DNA of 9,126 nucleotides from an uncultured Lachnospiraceae bacterium (GCA_946566415.1 CAMNWW010000070.1:1-9126), one strand, 5' to 3'. Shown: positions 1 to 7,308, numbered from the stretch's first letter. Program-made: numbers and translations. The notes: a model not told the origin generated them from the letters alone.

Positions 1-258
1 ATCATGGAATACAACGATTTGATTATCTTTGGTGAGATGAATATCGAGTTCAATCGAGAAGTTTTGTTTTACCGCATTTTTGAATGCGGGCATCGAATTT
101 TCAGGGACAAGATTTTGGGCGTCATGCAGTCCCCGGTGGGCGTAAGGCTTTCCAAGAAAAGGGGCAAGCTCCTGCCTGCGGGAAAGGTTCGGCATGATCA
201 TGATTAAATAAAGCAGCATCACAGCACAGAATAATCCAAGTAATAACCAAATAAGCAT
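1..258 (-). CDS. Glycerophosphodiester phosphodiesterase, N-terminal part (runs off left edge)
   Basis: The first 86 residues of a GDPD-family enzyme are present; the gene continues beyond base 1. Such enzymes hydrolyse glycerophosphodiesters to sn-glycerol 3-phosphate plus an alcohol. Residues 1-22 form one hydrophobic segment (starting MLIWLLLGLF), so the protein is probably membrane anchored. The catalytic domain then opens with the family signature: H41-R42 in AHRGLHD, PENS at 52-55, the metal-binding ELD at 70-72, and H85-D86 at the window edge. This is the HR...ExD...H pattern of GDPDs. The start at 258 is supported by a GGAGGA ribosome site (264-269) five bases upstream. The gap to the preceding lipid kinase stop is only 18 bp, so the two are probably co-transcribed. 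Both act on glycerolipid turnover. The substrate cannot be told from this fragment. Confidence 0.88.
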   Translation of the reverse strand, partial: MLIWLLLGLFCAVMLLYLIMIMPNLSRRQELAPFLGKPYAHRGLHDAQNLVPENSMPAFKNAVKQNFSIELDIHLTKDNQIVVFHD

Positions 259-276
259 GTCTGTCCTCCATAAGTG

Positions 277-1191
277 CTATATGATGAAAGTCAGCGAATC
301 TTTTTCTACAGAAAATTCAGCTGAACATTGCTGAAAGAGCGGTTCGCCGTCTACATGGAGCGTAAGAGCCGTCTCAGATTCAAGCCGTGCCTTTTGGCAT
401 CGGAAAATATGCACGCCCCGCAGATGAGTATGCTTCCCAAGAAATACAGTGGGAAGAATAAGAAGGGCGTAGATCTTTGGTACATCTGCGATTATGATCA
501 AATCCAGCATTCGGTCATCCGGTCTGGCATCCGGGCAGAATTTACAGCCTCCGCCTTCGTAAGGAAGATTCATGGCGGCCGCGAAATACGTCCGCTTATA
601 ATGCACCGTCCTTTCCTCATCCAAGGCGACGGTCATTTTCTTAGGACGGCACCGGAAAAGCTCGTCAAGCGCAAAACAGACATAGGACAGCTTGCCGAGT
701 TTTAGCCGGTTGAGAATGGGTTTCAGATTTGAGACGCTTACCTGACGGCAGATTGCGGCATCATAGCCGATTCCGGAACTTACTGCAAAACGAAGGCGTT
801 TCTTGGGGTACGTAAGTACCCCAAGATCGATTTTCTTTCTATTTGAGGAGGTAAGGATCGTATCTAACGCCTTCATAGAATCGGAGGGAAGTCCCATTCC
901 CCGCGCAAAATCATTGCCGGAGCCGACCGGGATATATCCCAAAGTTGTTTTGTCCGGAAAAGAGACGCCATTTACCACTTCATTTACAGTACCGTCCCCG
1001 CCCAGGATGACCAGTGTATGCGGCTCGCCGTCGGAAGTGATCTTAGAGGCGATCTGCGTCGCGTGGCGCTGAAATTTGGTGAAATGCACCTGATATGCGG
1101 TATGTTCTTTTTTCAGCCGTTTCTCGATCATTATCCAGACCTTATGCCCAAGGCCGGAGCGTGCGTTTGGGTTTACAATGAAATGGTACAT
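277..1191 (-). CDS. Diacylglycerol/lipid kinase family protein (YegS/BmrU-like)
   Basis: A 304-residue soluble protein of the DAGK catalytic-domain family, which phosphorylates a lipid hydroxyl (diacylglycerol or a related lipid) with ATP at the inner membrane face. Visible motifs: the N-terminal NPNARSG nucleotide loop (7-13), GGDGTVNEVVNGV (64-76), GSGNDFARG (90-98), the metal/structural region YEGGG...PDARPDDRMLDL (211-231), and the catalytic VDGE (280-283). Length and motif order are normal for the family. The start at 1191 follows the hydrogenase stop by 25 bp. The upstream ribosome site is weak (purine-rich AAGAAAGAGACGG), so translation may depend partly on read-through from the hydrogenase operon. 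The downstream neighbour is a GDPD, which fits a lipid-recycling pair. Which lipid is phosphorylated cannot be read from sequence. Confidence 0.92.
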   Translation of the reverse strand: MYHFIVNPNARSGLGHKVWIMIEKRLKKEHTAYQVHFTKFQRHATQIASKITSDGEPHTLVILGGDGTVNEVVNGVSFPDKTTLGYIPVGSGNDFARGMGLPSDSMKALDTILTSSNRKKIDLGVLTYPKKRLRFAVSSGIGYDAAICRQVSVSNLKPILNRLKLGKLSYVCFALDELFRCRPKKMTVALDEERTVHYKRTYFAAAMNLPYEGGGCKFCPDARPDDRMLDLIIIADVPKIYALLILPTVFLGKHTHLRGVHIFRCQKARLESETALTLHVDGEPLFQQCSAEFSVEKDSLTFII

Positions 1192-1216
1192 GTATCAGTC
1201 CGTCTCTTTCTTGTTT

Positions 1217-2968
1217 TTATTCCGTCGTCTTACCCGCGGGCATCTCCCATGCATTGTGGTCTGTATGCAGGAGCATATGCGCTTTGTGCGATAACGGTTT
1301 TTCCATGAAATCATTGTACAGCTTTTGGATATCCGGATTATCGTGTGAGAACCGGAGCTTTGCATTGGAATCAAGGAAATAAAGGTTTTTGCCGCGTTCG
1401 TGTGCAAGTTCCTGACCGTCATGAATAGGCTGGCCGCCGCCTCCGACGCATCCGCCCGGACAAGCCATAACTTCTACGAAATCATAGTGGACTTCTCCAT
1501 GCTCGATGGACTCGATCAGTTTACGGGTATTGCCCAGCCCGCTGACGACCGCCGCCCGTATCGTAGCGTCGCCGATCTGAACTTCAGCCTCGATCACTCC
1601 GGTTCCGAAAGCAGGGCTTCTTACTGCTTTAAAAGCATCCGGATCAGCGTTTTTTCCGGTTACCAGATAATGAGCTGTTCTCAGAGCAGCTTCCATAACG
1701 CCGCCGGTTGCGCCGAAGATCACGCCGGCGCCGGATCCTTCCCGCATCAGAGGATCGCATTCGCGGTCTTTAAGAGTAGTGGGATCAATGTGCGCGGAAC
1801 GGATCATACGTGTCAGCTCGCGGGTCGTAAGGACAGCGTCGATATCATGTCCGGCATATTCGCCGTAGAACAGTTCCATGTTGCGTTCGCCCTTCTTTGC
1901 CACGCAAGGCATAACGGAGACGGTGAAAATGTCTTCCGGGCGCGCTCCGATTGATTGGGCAAAGTATGTCTTCATGACAGCTCCGAACATCTGCTGCGGT
2001 GATTTTGCAGTGGAAAGCTGCGGCACCAGATGTGGATACTGGGATTTAATAAAGCGGATCCAACCGGGGCAGCAAGAAGTAAACATCGGACGCAGCCTCA
2101 GCTCGCCTTTTGTGAATCGTTCTAGGAATTCATTGCCTTCTTCCATGATTGTAAGGTCGGCGGAGAAGGTAGTGTCAAATACATAATCTATGCCAAGACG
2201 CTTTAAAGAATCCATAATCTTTCCGATCGTGGCCTCCTCAAGAGGAATTCCAAGCGCCTCGCCCCACGCCGCGCGTACTGCAGGCGCTACTTGGGCGACA
2301 ACGATTTTCTTCTTGTCAGCGATAGCATCCCATACTTCGTCGGTATCGTCACGTTCACGCAGAGCGCCGACCGGACAGTGGGTAATACACTGTCCGCACA
2401 AAGAACAGGAGACGTCAGAAATCTTTTTGTTTCCGGCAACATTAACAGTAGTACGGGAACCTGTACCGGTCACATCCCAGATATGTAGATCCTGAACTTT
2501 GTCGCAGATTTGGATACAGCGCATACATTTGATACATTTTCTGGAGTCACGGATGAGCGGAAAGGTTTTATCCCATGGGGTATCCTCGAAACGCTCTTTA
2601 AATGGAAGGTCAATATTGTTAAAATCGTTGGCAACCTTTTGAAGAGAGCAGTTCCCGCTCCGGACACAGGTCGCACATTTGCAGTCATGCTGAGAAAGAA
2701 GGAGCTGTACGTTCCGCTTTCTGGCAGCGCGTACTTTCGGACTGTTTGTGTAAACCACCATTCCTTCTTTTGCAACATTGTTGCAGGAAGTGACTAATTT
2801 GTCCATACCTTCCAGTTCCACGACACAGACACGGCATGCCGCGATCTCATTAATGCCTTTTAAGTAGCACAGCTTAGGAACGGGAATTCCGGCGCTGGCG
2901 GCAGCTTCCATAATTGTCGTACCTTCCGGTACGGAAATATTTCGGTTGTCTATTGTTATATTTACCAT
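1217..2968 (-). CDS. hydA: [FeFe]-hydrogenase catalytic subunit, group A, multi-cluster (HydA/HndD-like)
   Basis: A 583-residue cytoplasmic hydrogenase interconverting 2H+ + 2e- and H2. Domains in order: plant-type [2Fe-2S] (C34, C45, C48, C62); His-ligated [4Fe-4S] (H94, C98, C101, C107); two [4Fe-4S] clusters (C145/C148/C151/C155 and C188/C191/C194/C198); the H-cluster domain with L1 TSCCPGW (C300), L2 MPCVAKK (C355) and L3 MACPGGC (C503, C507); and a C-terminal small-subunit-like tail ending near LLHTDHN. From memory of Clostridium pasteurianum CpI, the proton-path residues E277, E280, C299 and S319 are also conserved, so the enzyme should be active. The start at 2968 is chosen over an in-frame ATG at 3025 because MVNITIDN begins the ferredoxin fold and AAAGGAGG (2981-2988) precedes it. 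It overlaps the upstream flavoprotein gene by 7 bp, indicating translational coupling. Maturases HydE/F/G are not in the window. Confidence 0.96.
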   Translation of the reverse strand: MVNITIDNRNISVPEGTTIMEAAASAGIPVPKLCYLKGINEIAACRVCVVELEGMDKLVTSCNNVAKEGMVVYTNSPKVRAARKRNVQLLLSQHDCKCATCVRSGNCSLQKVANDFNNIDLPFKERFEDTPWDKTFPLIRDSRKCIKCMRCIQICDKVQDLHIWDVTGTGSRTTVNVAGNKKISDVSCSLCGQCITHCPVGALRERDDTDEVWDAIADKKKIVVAQVAPAVRAAWGEALGIPLEEATIGKIMDSLKRLGIDYVFDTTFSADLTIMEEGNEFLERFTKGELRLRPMFTSCCPGWIRFIKSQYPHLVPQLSTAKSPQQMFGAVMKTYFAQSIGARPEDIFTVSVMPCVAKKGERNMELFYGEYAGHDIDAVLTTRELTRMIRSAHIDPTTLKDRECDPLMREGSGAGVIFGATGGVMEAALRTAHYLVTGKNADPDAFKAVRSPAFGTGVIEAEVQIGDATIRAAVVSGLGNTRKLIESIEHGEVHYDFVEVMACPGGCVGGGGQPIHDGQELAHERGKNLYFLDSNAKLRFSHDNPDIQKLYNDFMEKPLSHKAHMLLHTDHNAWEMPAGKTTE

Positions 2969-4794
2969 AATTTTTCCCGCCCTCCTTTGAAAATTCCGTA
3001 GCCGAAGTGGTCGCAGCGCAGGCATCTGCTTGCCTCCTGCTTTGCCTCAGCCTCGGTCATACAGTTCTCTACACCGTTGAAATCGCAGACGCGCTCGCAT
3101 GCTTCGCGTTCGGTCATATTCACTCTTCCGCAAGGAAGTCTGTCAGCCAGACGAGCTTCAGGGATCTCTACGTCGCAGCTAATCTCATGGTGGAATCCAA
3201 GGTATTCATCAATATTGGCAGCGACAACCTTGGCAGCCGCGATTGCTTTAATTACAGATGCCGGACCGGAAGCGCAGTCTCCGCCTGCAAACACACCGGG
3301 GATGTTGTCGAAACCTCCGTATTTCTGAGTAAGGATCTTGCCGCGCTCAACAGGAACACCGGCCTCTTCAAAGTGTTGATATTCGATATCCTGCCCGATT
3401 GCTACGATGAGGGTACGGCAGGGAATCAGGACGTCCTCTTCTCCGGTCGGCCGCACGCTTGCCCGTCCGTCTTTGATCTTGCTGATCATTTGAGGCGTAA
3501 CGTAAATTCCGGATACATGGCCGCTGTCGTCGGTCACGATACGGGACGGAGCCATAAGTGTCTGTACTTCGATACCTTCGGCAATGGCGCCTTCGATTTC
3601 TGCCGGAAGGGCCGTCATATCTGCTACACGCCGCCGATAGACGATGCTGACCTTCTTGGCTCCCAGACGTTTTGCGGTGCGGACAGCGTCCATGGAAACA
3701 TTGCCGCCTCCGATGACCGCCACTTCCTGGCCGGCCAGATCGGGATTCTCTCCTTTTCCTACGTCGCGGAGGAACTTCACAGCGGAGAGTACTCCTTCGG
3801 CCTGCTCGCCGTCAATACCGAGCTTTTTGTCAGTGCTTGCGCCGATCGTGATAAGTACGGCGTCATATTCTTCACGGAGGCTTTGGATCGTCATATCCTG
3901 TCCGATCCGTTTGCCGAATTCTACTTTTACTCCGGTCTCAAGAATTGCGTTGATGTCGTCGTCCAGCCGGTCTTTCGGAAGCCGGTAATTCGGGATGCCG
4001 TAACGGAGCATACCGCCAAGCTTGGGCAGCATCTCAAACACTGTTACTTCATGCCCCATAAGCTGCAGATAATAAGCGGCGCTAAGGCCCCCCGGGCCTC
4101 CGCCGACGACGGCGATCTTCTTCCCTGTAGCAGGCGCGCAGGCCGGAGGCGGTACTTTACCTGCATAATCAGCCGCCATACGCTTAAGGCCGCGGATATT
4201 GATTGCGTCATCCACCATATTTCTCCGGCAGCGGGCTTCGCAAGGATGTTCGCAGATGAAGCCGCAGGTGGTCGGAAATGGATTGTCTTTCCGGATCAGA
4301 CGGATTGCATCGGCATAACGCCCTTCCCCGACGAGAGCGATATAACCTGGAATGTCCACATGCGCCGGACACAAAGAGACACAAGGTACAGGCTGGCTGT
4401 ACTGGCAGGTACACCTTCCCTGGCGGATATGCTCTTCATAATCTTCCCGGCAGCCGATCAGGCTTTTATAGACCATATGCGCCGCTTCGTAGCCGATCGC
4501 GCAGTCTGCGCTGTCCATGATAGCGGTCGCCAGGCTCTCCATCAAATCGAGAGTCCCCATAGTTGCTTTGCCATCCAGCACATCTGTCAGCAGCTTTTTC
4601 AGCTGCCAAAGACCGATACGGCATGGTACACATTTCCCGCAGGTCTGCGCATGGCACATTTCCAAAAATGCACGCGTCATATCCACAGGACATAATCCCG
4701 GCGGACTGGATTCAATCCGGCGTTCCAGATCCCTGTAAAGCCCTTCTACGACGACCTGGGCTTTGTTGGGAGCAAGAATTTCTAGTCTGCTCAT
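2962..4794 (-). CDS. NuoF C-terminal/GltD-type FAD-NAD(P)H oxidoreductase fusion, hydrogenase partner
   Basis: A 610-residue cytoplasmic iron-sulfur flavoprotein, likely the NAD(P)H-reactive partner of the hydrogenase. Residues about 1-115 match the C-terminal [4Fe-4S] domain of NuoF/HydB (C52-x2-C55-x2-C58 then C98). The upstream FMN/NADH Rossmann domain of NuoF is absent. Residues about 125-195 form the cysteine-rich GltD-type region (C128, C130, C138, C142; C177, C181, C185, C189). An FAD-binding Rossmann motif GGGPGG follows at 231-236, the NAD(P)H Rossmann motif GGGNVSMDA at 362-370 with YRRR at 386-389, and the closing FAD motif GVFAGGDCASGPA at 500-512. The tail (540-594) carries seven more cysteines, ending RCLRCD. 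GltD/NfnL homologues pass electrons from NAD(P)H through FAD to Fe-S clusters. The YRRR stretch suggests, but does not prove, NADPH preference. A ribosome site AAGGAG (4805-4810) precedes the start. Confidence 0.9.
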   Translation of the reverse strand: MSRLEILAPNKAQVVVEGLYRDLERRIESSPPGLCPVDMTRAFLEMCHAQTCGKCVPCRIGLWQLKKLLTDVLDGKATMGTLDLMESLATAIMDSADCAIGYEAAHMVYKSLIGCREDYEEHIRQGRCTCQYSQPVPCVSLCPAHVDIPGYIALVGEGRYADAIRLIRKDNPFPTTCGFICEHPCEARCRRNMVDDAINIRGLKRMAADYAGKVPPPACAPATGKKIAVVGGGPGGLSAAYYLQLMGHEVTVFEMLPKLGGMLRYGIPNYRLPKDRLDDDINAILETGVKVEFGKRIGQDMTIQSLREEYDAVLITIGASTDKKLGIDGEQAEGVLSAVKFLRDVGKGENPDLAGQEVAVIGGGNVSMDAVRTAKRLGAKKVSIVYRRRVADMTALPAEIEGAIAEGIEVQTLMAPSRIVTDDSGHVSGIYVTPQMISKIKDGRASVRPTGEEDVLIPCRTLIVAIGQDIEYQHFEEAGVPVERGKILTQKYGGFDNIPGVFAGGDCASGPASVIKAIAAAKVVAANIDEYLGFHHEISCDVEIPEARLADRLPCGRVNMTEREACERVCDFNGVENCMTEAEAKQEASRCLRCDHFGYGIFKGGREKLW

Positions 4795-4814
4795 AATTAC
4801 ATTTCTCCTTTTTG

Positions 4815-4842
4815 TATTAGATAATTTTTGGCTTATCTAATA
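4815..4842. promoter_or_regulatory. Inverted repeat at the hydrogenase transcription start, probable operator
   Basis: TATTAGATAA (4815-4824) and TTATCTAATA (4833-4842) are perfect 10-bp inverted arms around an 8-bp spacer. The repeat lies directly downstream of the -10 box and covers the predicted start point. Because the start falls inside one arm, an RNA hairpin would be incomplete, so a repressor-binding DNA operator is more likely. The regulator is not identified. Confidence 0.5.
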
Positions 4843-4843
4843 T

Positions 4844-4872
4844 ATTGTACCTAAAAAATGAGCAGTTTTCAA
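4844..4872 (-). promoter_or_regulatory. Sigma-A-type promoter of the hydrogenase operon
   Basis: Read on the minus strand, TTGAAA (4867-4872) and TACAAT (4844-4849) are separated by exactly 17 bp. This is a near-consensus vegetative promoter. Transcription would start near 4837, about 43 bases before the flavoprotein start codon. Confidence 0.75.
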
Positions 4873-4888
4873 GAGAAGTTAGAGCGTT

Positions 4889-4906
4889 TTGTTAATTGAT
4901 ATAAAA
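4889..4906. promoter_or_regulatory. Weak Rex-like site between the divergent promoters
   Basis: TTGTTAA at 4889-4895 equals one half of the clostridial Rex consensus TTGTTAA-N4-TTAACAA as I remember it. The other half (TATAAAA, 4900-4906) matches only 4 of 7 positions. Rex senses NADH/NAD+ and often controls hydrogen and fermentation genes, so the location is sensible, but the match is imperfect. Confidence 0.22.
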
Positions 4907-4920
4907 TAGACATACTTCGT

Positions 4921-4950
4921 TTGCACTTTGCGGTGAAACTGTGTTAATAT
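4921..4950 (+). promoter_or_regulatory. Promoter of galM
   Basis: TTGCAC (4921-4926) is followed after 18 bp by an extended -10, TGT-TAATAT (4942-4950). The start point would be near 4957, leaving a leader of about 55 nt before galM. It is arranged back to back with the hydrogenase promoter. Confidence 0.5.
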
Positions 4951-5011
4951 GAAAGGGAAGATTCTGGGAATGAAGATATAATGGATTAGAATCAGAAAGG
5001 ATGTAGGAATT

Positions 5012-6046
5012 ATGAAAGTAACAGATTTTGGAGTAACATCAAAAGGGGAAGAGACAAAACTTTATACACTGACCAATAAAAGCGGTATGGAAATCGCGGT
5101 CACCGACTATGGGGCGTCCCTGGTGCAGGTGCTTGTGCCGGACAAGGACGGGCATCCTTGCGACGTGGTGTTAGGTTATGACGAGGCGGCCGGCTATGAA
5201 GCAGGCGAAGGACTGTTCTTCGGCGCGGTGGTAGGGAGAAACGCGAACCGGATCGGAGGCGCGGTCTTTGAAATGAATGGGAAGAGATATGAACTTGCAA
5301 AAAATAATAACGGTAACAATCTGCACAGCGGACCGGATTATTTCCACCTGCGTATGTGGGAACTGAAAGAAAAGGCGGAGGACCATCTGACGTTTGCCCT
5401 CGATAGTCCGGATGGGGATCAGGGATTTCCAGGGGCGGTACATATTGAGGTGACCTACACATTGACAGAAGATAATTCCATGAAAATTTCTTACCATGCC
5501 GTACCGGAAGAAGATACGGTCCTTAATATGACAAATCATAGTTATTTTAACCTGGACGGGCACGCTTCCGGCGACGTACTGAAGCAGGAGGTCTGGATCG
5601 ACGCAGATACGTTTACACGGGGGAACGAGGAGTTGGTTGCAACGGGCGAGATACTTCCTGTGGAAGGGACTCCTATGGATTTCCGTACGAAAAAGCCCTT
5701 GGGACGCGATATCAACGAGGACTATGAGGCGTTAAAATTTGGCTCGGGCTACGACCAAAATTGGTGCCTTAATAATGGCGGAAAGTTTGCAAAGGTAGCA
5801 GAGATGTCGTCACAAGAGAGCGGGATCACAATGGAGGTCTACACAGATCTTCCGGGAATGCAGCTCTATACGGCGAACTTTGTCGTCAATGAGAAGGGAA
5901 AAGACGGCATTGTCTACGATAGGCGCTGGGGCTGCTGTTTCGAGACACAGGTGTATCCGAATGCAGTGCACCATGACAATTTCCCGAGCGCCGTCTGTAA
6001 AAAGGGCGAAACCTATGAGACAGTGACGATGTATAAGTTTATATAA
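5012..6046 (+). CDS. galM: Aldose 1-epimerase (galactose mutarotase)
   Basis: A 344-residue cytoplasmic enzyme that interconverts the alpha and beta anomers of galactose, glucose and related aldoses, feeding the Leloir pathway. Sequence evidence: GRNANRIGG (75-83) and LHSG (104-107) in the sugar pocket, TNHSYFNLDGH (174-184) with catalytic H176, YDQN (247-250) with D248, and FETQVYPNA (310-318) with catalytic E311. These are the expected general acid and base of the family. Length is normal. The start at 5012 is preceded by AAAGGA (4996-5001) at suitable spacing. The gene is monocistronic in this window: it diverges from the hydrogenase operon and converges on the reductase gene. No galactose kinase or uridylyltransferase neighbours are present, so the role may be general sugar anomer supply rather than dedicated galactose use. 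Confidence 0.95.
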   Translation: MKVTDFGVTSKGEETKLYTLTNKSGMEIAVTDYGASLVQVLVPDKDGHPCDVVLGYDEAAGYEAGEGLFFGAVVGRNANRIGGAVFEMNGKRYELAKNNNGNNLHSGPDYFHLRMWELKEKAEDHLTFALDSPDGDQGFPGAVHIEVTYTLTEDNSMKISYHAVPEEDTVLNMTNHSYFNLDGHASGDVLKQEVWIDADTFTRGNEELVATGEILPVEGTPMDFRTKKPLGRDINEDYEALKFGSGYDQNWCLNNGGKFAKVAEMSSQESGITMEVYTDLPGMQLYTANFVVNEKGKDGIVYDRRWGCCFETQVYPNAVHHDNFPSAVCKKGETYETVTMYKFI

Positions 6047-6056
6047 AAACAGTGGA

Positions 6057-6083
6057 GGGGCGTTATCCTTAAGATAGCGCCCC
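6057..6083. terminator. Hairpin between convergent galM and the reductase gene
   Basis: GGGGCGTTATC (6057-6067) pairs with GATAGCGCCCC (6073-6083) around a CTTAA loop. On the plus strand all 11 pairs form, one as U-G; on the minus strand that pair becomes C-A. A T-run (GTTTTTATAT) follows on the minus strand after about 8 bases, whereas the plus strand has no U-tract. It probably terminates minus-strand transcription and acts as a 3' stabiliser or weak terminator for galM. Confidence 0.5.
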
Positions 6084-6127
6084 GGAACTTGGCTTATACC
6101 TTAAGACAATCCATCTATAAAATCTTT

Positions 6128-7282
6128 TTACAGCATCTCGATAAACGCGGCGATTCTTGTCCCAATCTGTCCGCTGTCTGTCGTAGAATAATCGGTTTCC
6201 AGTTTCATGTATGGAACGCCTTCCTCTTCGCACATATCCTTCATCAATGCAGATTCCACATTGAATGTATGGCAAGCCTGCAGAACCATCTCAATGACAC
6301 CGTCGACTTTGTACTTTTTGATCATTTCCTTAGTGTTCTCGATACGTCCGTCATTTCGGGTCATAACTGAACAGTGAATTTCTAAATAACGATCTGAGAT
6401 TGCACGAAGAATATTTTCAGCATTTTCATCCACAAGCATCTTGTTGGTACGCTCCCCGCCGCAGTCGTCCAGGCATACAATGACGCCGCCGCTGTTTTCG
6501 ATGGTCATACCCACTTTCTGAATGACTCCTGTGGACGGACATCCTGTGAGAAGAATTCTCTTCGCCTTCTCGGACACTGGGCGCGCCCCGTTTTCATAGG
6601 CTTCTTTTACAGCGTCAACTTTTGCACTGTAGGTCTTAAGCTGTTCCTTTGCCCCAAAGTTAAACAATCCCTGTGCTAAAGTTGACATCGTTTCCGTCGC
6701 TTTCATTGCCGGCGGCACCATGCCCTGTAATTCATACAGTTCCAACTGCTTTTTTCTCAGTTCATTACGGATGTGGGCGGCTTCCCTTAATTTCTCATCG
6801 GTAATCTCTATGTCAAACGTCTTCTCCAGCTTTTCCTTAAAAAGCTTCACTTCTTCATACCACATATCTTTTACATAGGGGCGATCCTGACCCTGAGGAA
6901 GCTGAAGAACATAGGTTTCTTTGATATTGTTTAAGAGTTCAAACATTTTTTTCTTTCCGTCGCAGGTGGTTTCTCCTACGATCAAGTCAGAAAAATAAGT
7001 GTAAGGACATTTGTCCGTATAAGCAAAACCATATGTTGATTTGATTAACGGGCACAGGTTCTTGGGAAGCACTTTTTCAGCGTCGGCAATCGGCTCATTG
7101 CTGGTTCCGCACAATCCTACCGCCGCGGCACCGGCCGCGTCGATTAATTCTAACGGCGTATATGAGCAAAGGAATCCTACCAGATGCCCGCCGTTCTCAA
7201 CGAACTCCTTAACGTGCATAAATCCCTGCTTTCTCGTCTCTACAAACTCGTCAAATGTCTTAGGTAATTCAAGATTTTTCAT
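6128..7282 (-). CDS. yjiM: Double-cubane-cluster anaerobic reductase, YjiM type (2-hydroxyacyl-CoA dehydratase family)
   Basis: A 384-residue cytoplasmic Fe-S protein of the HgdB/HgdC-like D-component superfamily. It matches the Escherichia coli YjiM layout closely from memory: NLCPLIKSTYGFAYTDKCPY (75-94), VGETTCDGKKKM (102-113), LLTGCPSTGV (244-253), VLQACHTFNVES (333-344), ETDYSTTDSGQ (362-372) and the C-terminal RIAAFIEML. Cysteines 77, 92, 107, 248, 274, 304 and 337 are shared and are candidate cluster ligands. Related proteins carry an [8Fe-9S] double-cubane cluster and perform low-potential, ATP-driven reductions after electron transfer from an HgdC/YjiL-type ATPase. The natural substrate is unknown. 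No activase gene is visible nearby. The start is fixed by AGGAGG (7290-7295), seven bases upstream. An insertion sequence lies immediately upstream and may have separated the gene from its partner or promoter. Confidence 0.92.
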   Translation of the reverse strand: MKNLELPKTFDEFVETRKQGFMHVKEFVENGGHLVGFLCSYTPLELIDAAGAAAVGLCGTSNEPIADAEKVLPKNLCPLIKSTYGFAYTDKCPYTYFSDLIVGETTCDGKKKMFELLNNIKETYVLQLPQGQDRPYVKDMWYEEVKLFKEKLEKTFDIEITDEKLREAAHIRNELRKKQLELYELQGMVPPAMKATETMSTLAQGLFNFGAKEQLKTYSAKVDAVKEAYENGARPVSEKAKRILLTGCPSTGVIQKVGMTIENSGGVIVCLDDCGGERTNKMLVDENAENILRAISDRYLEIHCSVMTRNDGRIENTKEMIKKYKVDGVIEMVLQACHTFNVESALMKDMCEEEGVPYMKLETDYSTTDSGQIGTRIAAFIEML

Positions 7283-7308
7283 TTCTTATCCTCCTGTAAA
7301 ATTGTGGT

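Noticed and set aside
4..207. A 67-codon plus-strand open frame at the left edge
   Set aside because: The opposite strand encodes a clear GDPD N-terminus with H41-R42, E70/D72 and H85.
1400..2186. Plus-strand open frames opposite the hydrogenase gene
   Set aside because: They are antisense to the conserved H-cluster coding region, have no domain signatures and overlap each other.
2969..3025. A 19-residue N-terminal extension of the hydrogenase from an upstream ATG
   Set aside because: The extension is basic and unlike the family, and would place the start deep inside the flavoprotein gene. The ATG at 2968 has AAAGGAGG upstream and starts the ferredoxin fold.
3007..4695. A 562-codon open frame on the plus strand, antisense to the hydrogenase flavoprotein
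   Set aside because: It lies wholly opposite a gene with clear cofactor motifs, has no recognisable domain and no ribosome site. It is a GC-rich antisense shadow.
4797..4802. An ATG-TAA start-stop minimal upstream frame before the flavoprotein gene
   Set aside because: It is only two bases from the GGAG core, too close for efficient initiation, so it is probably chance.
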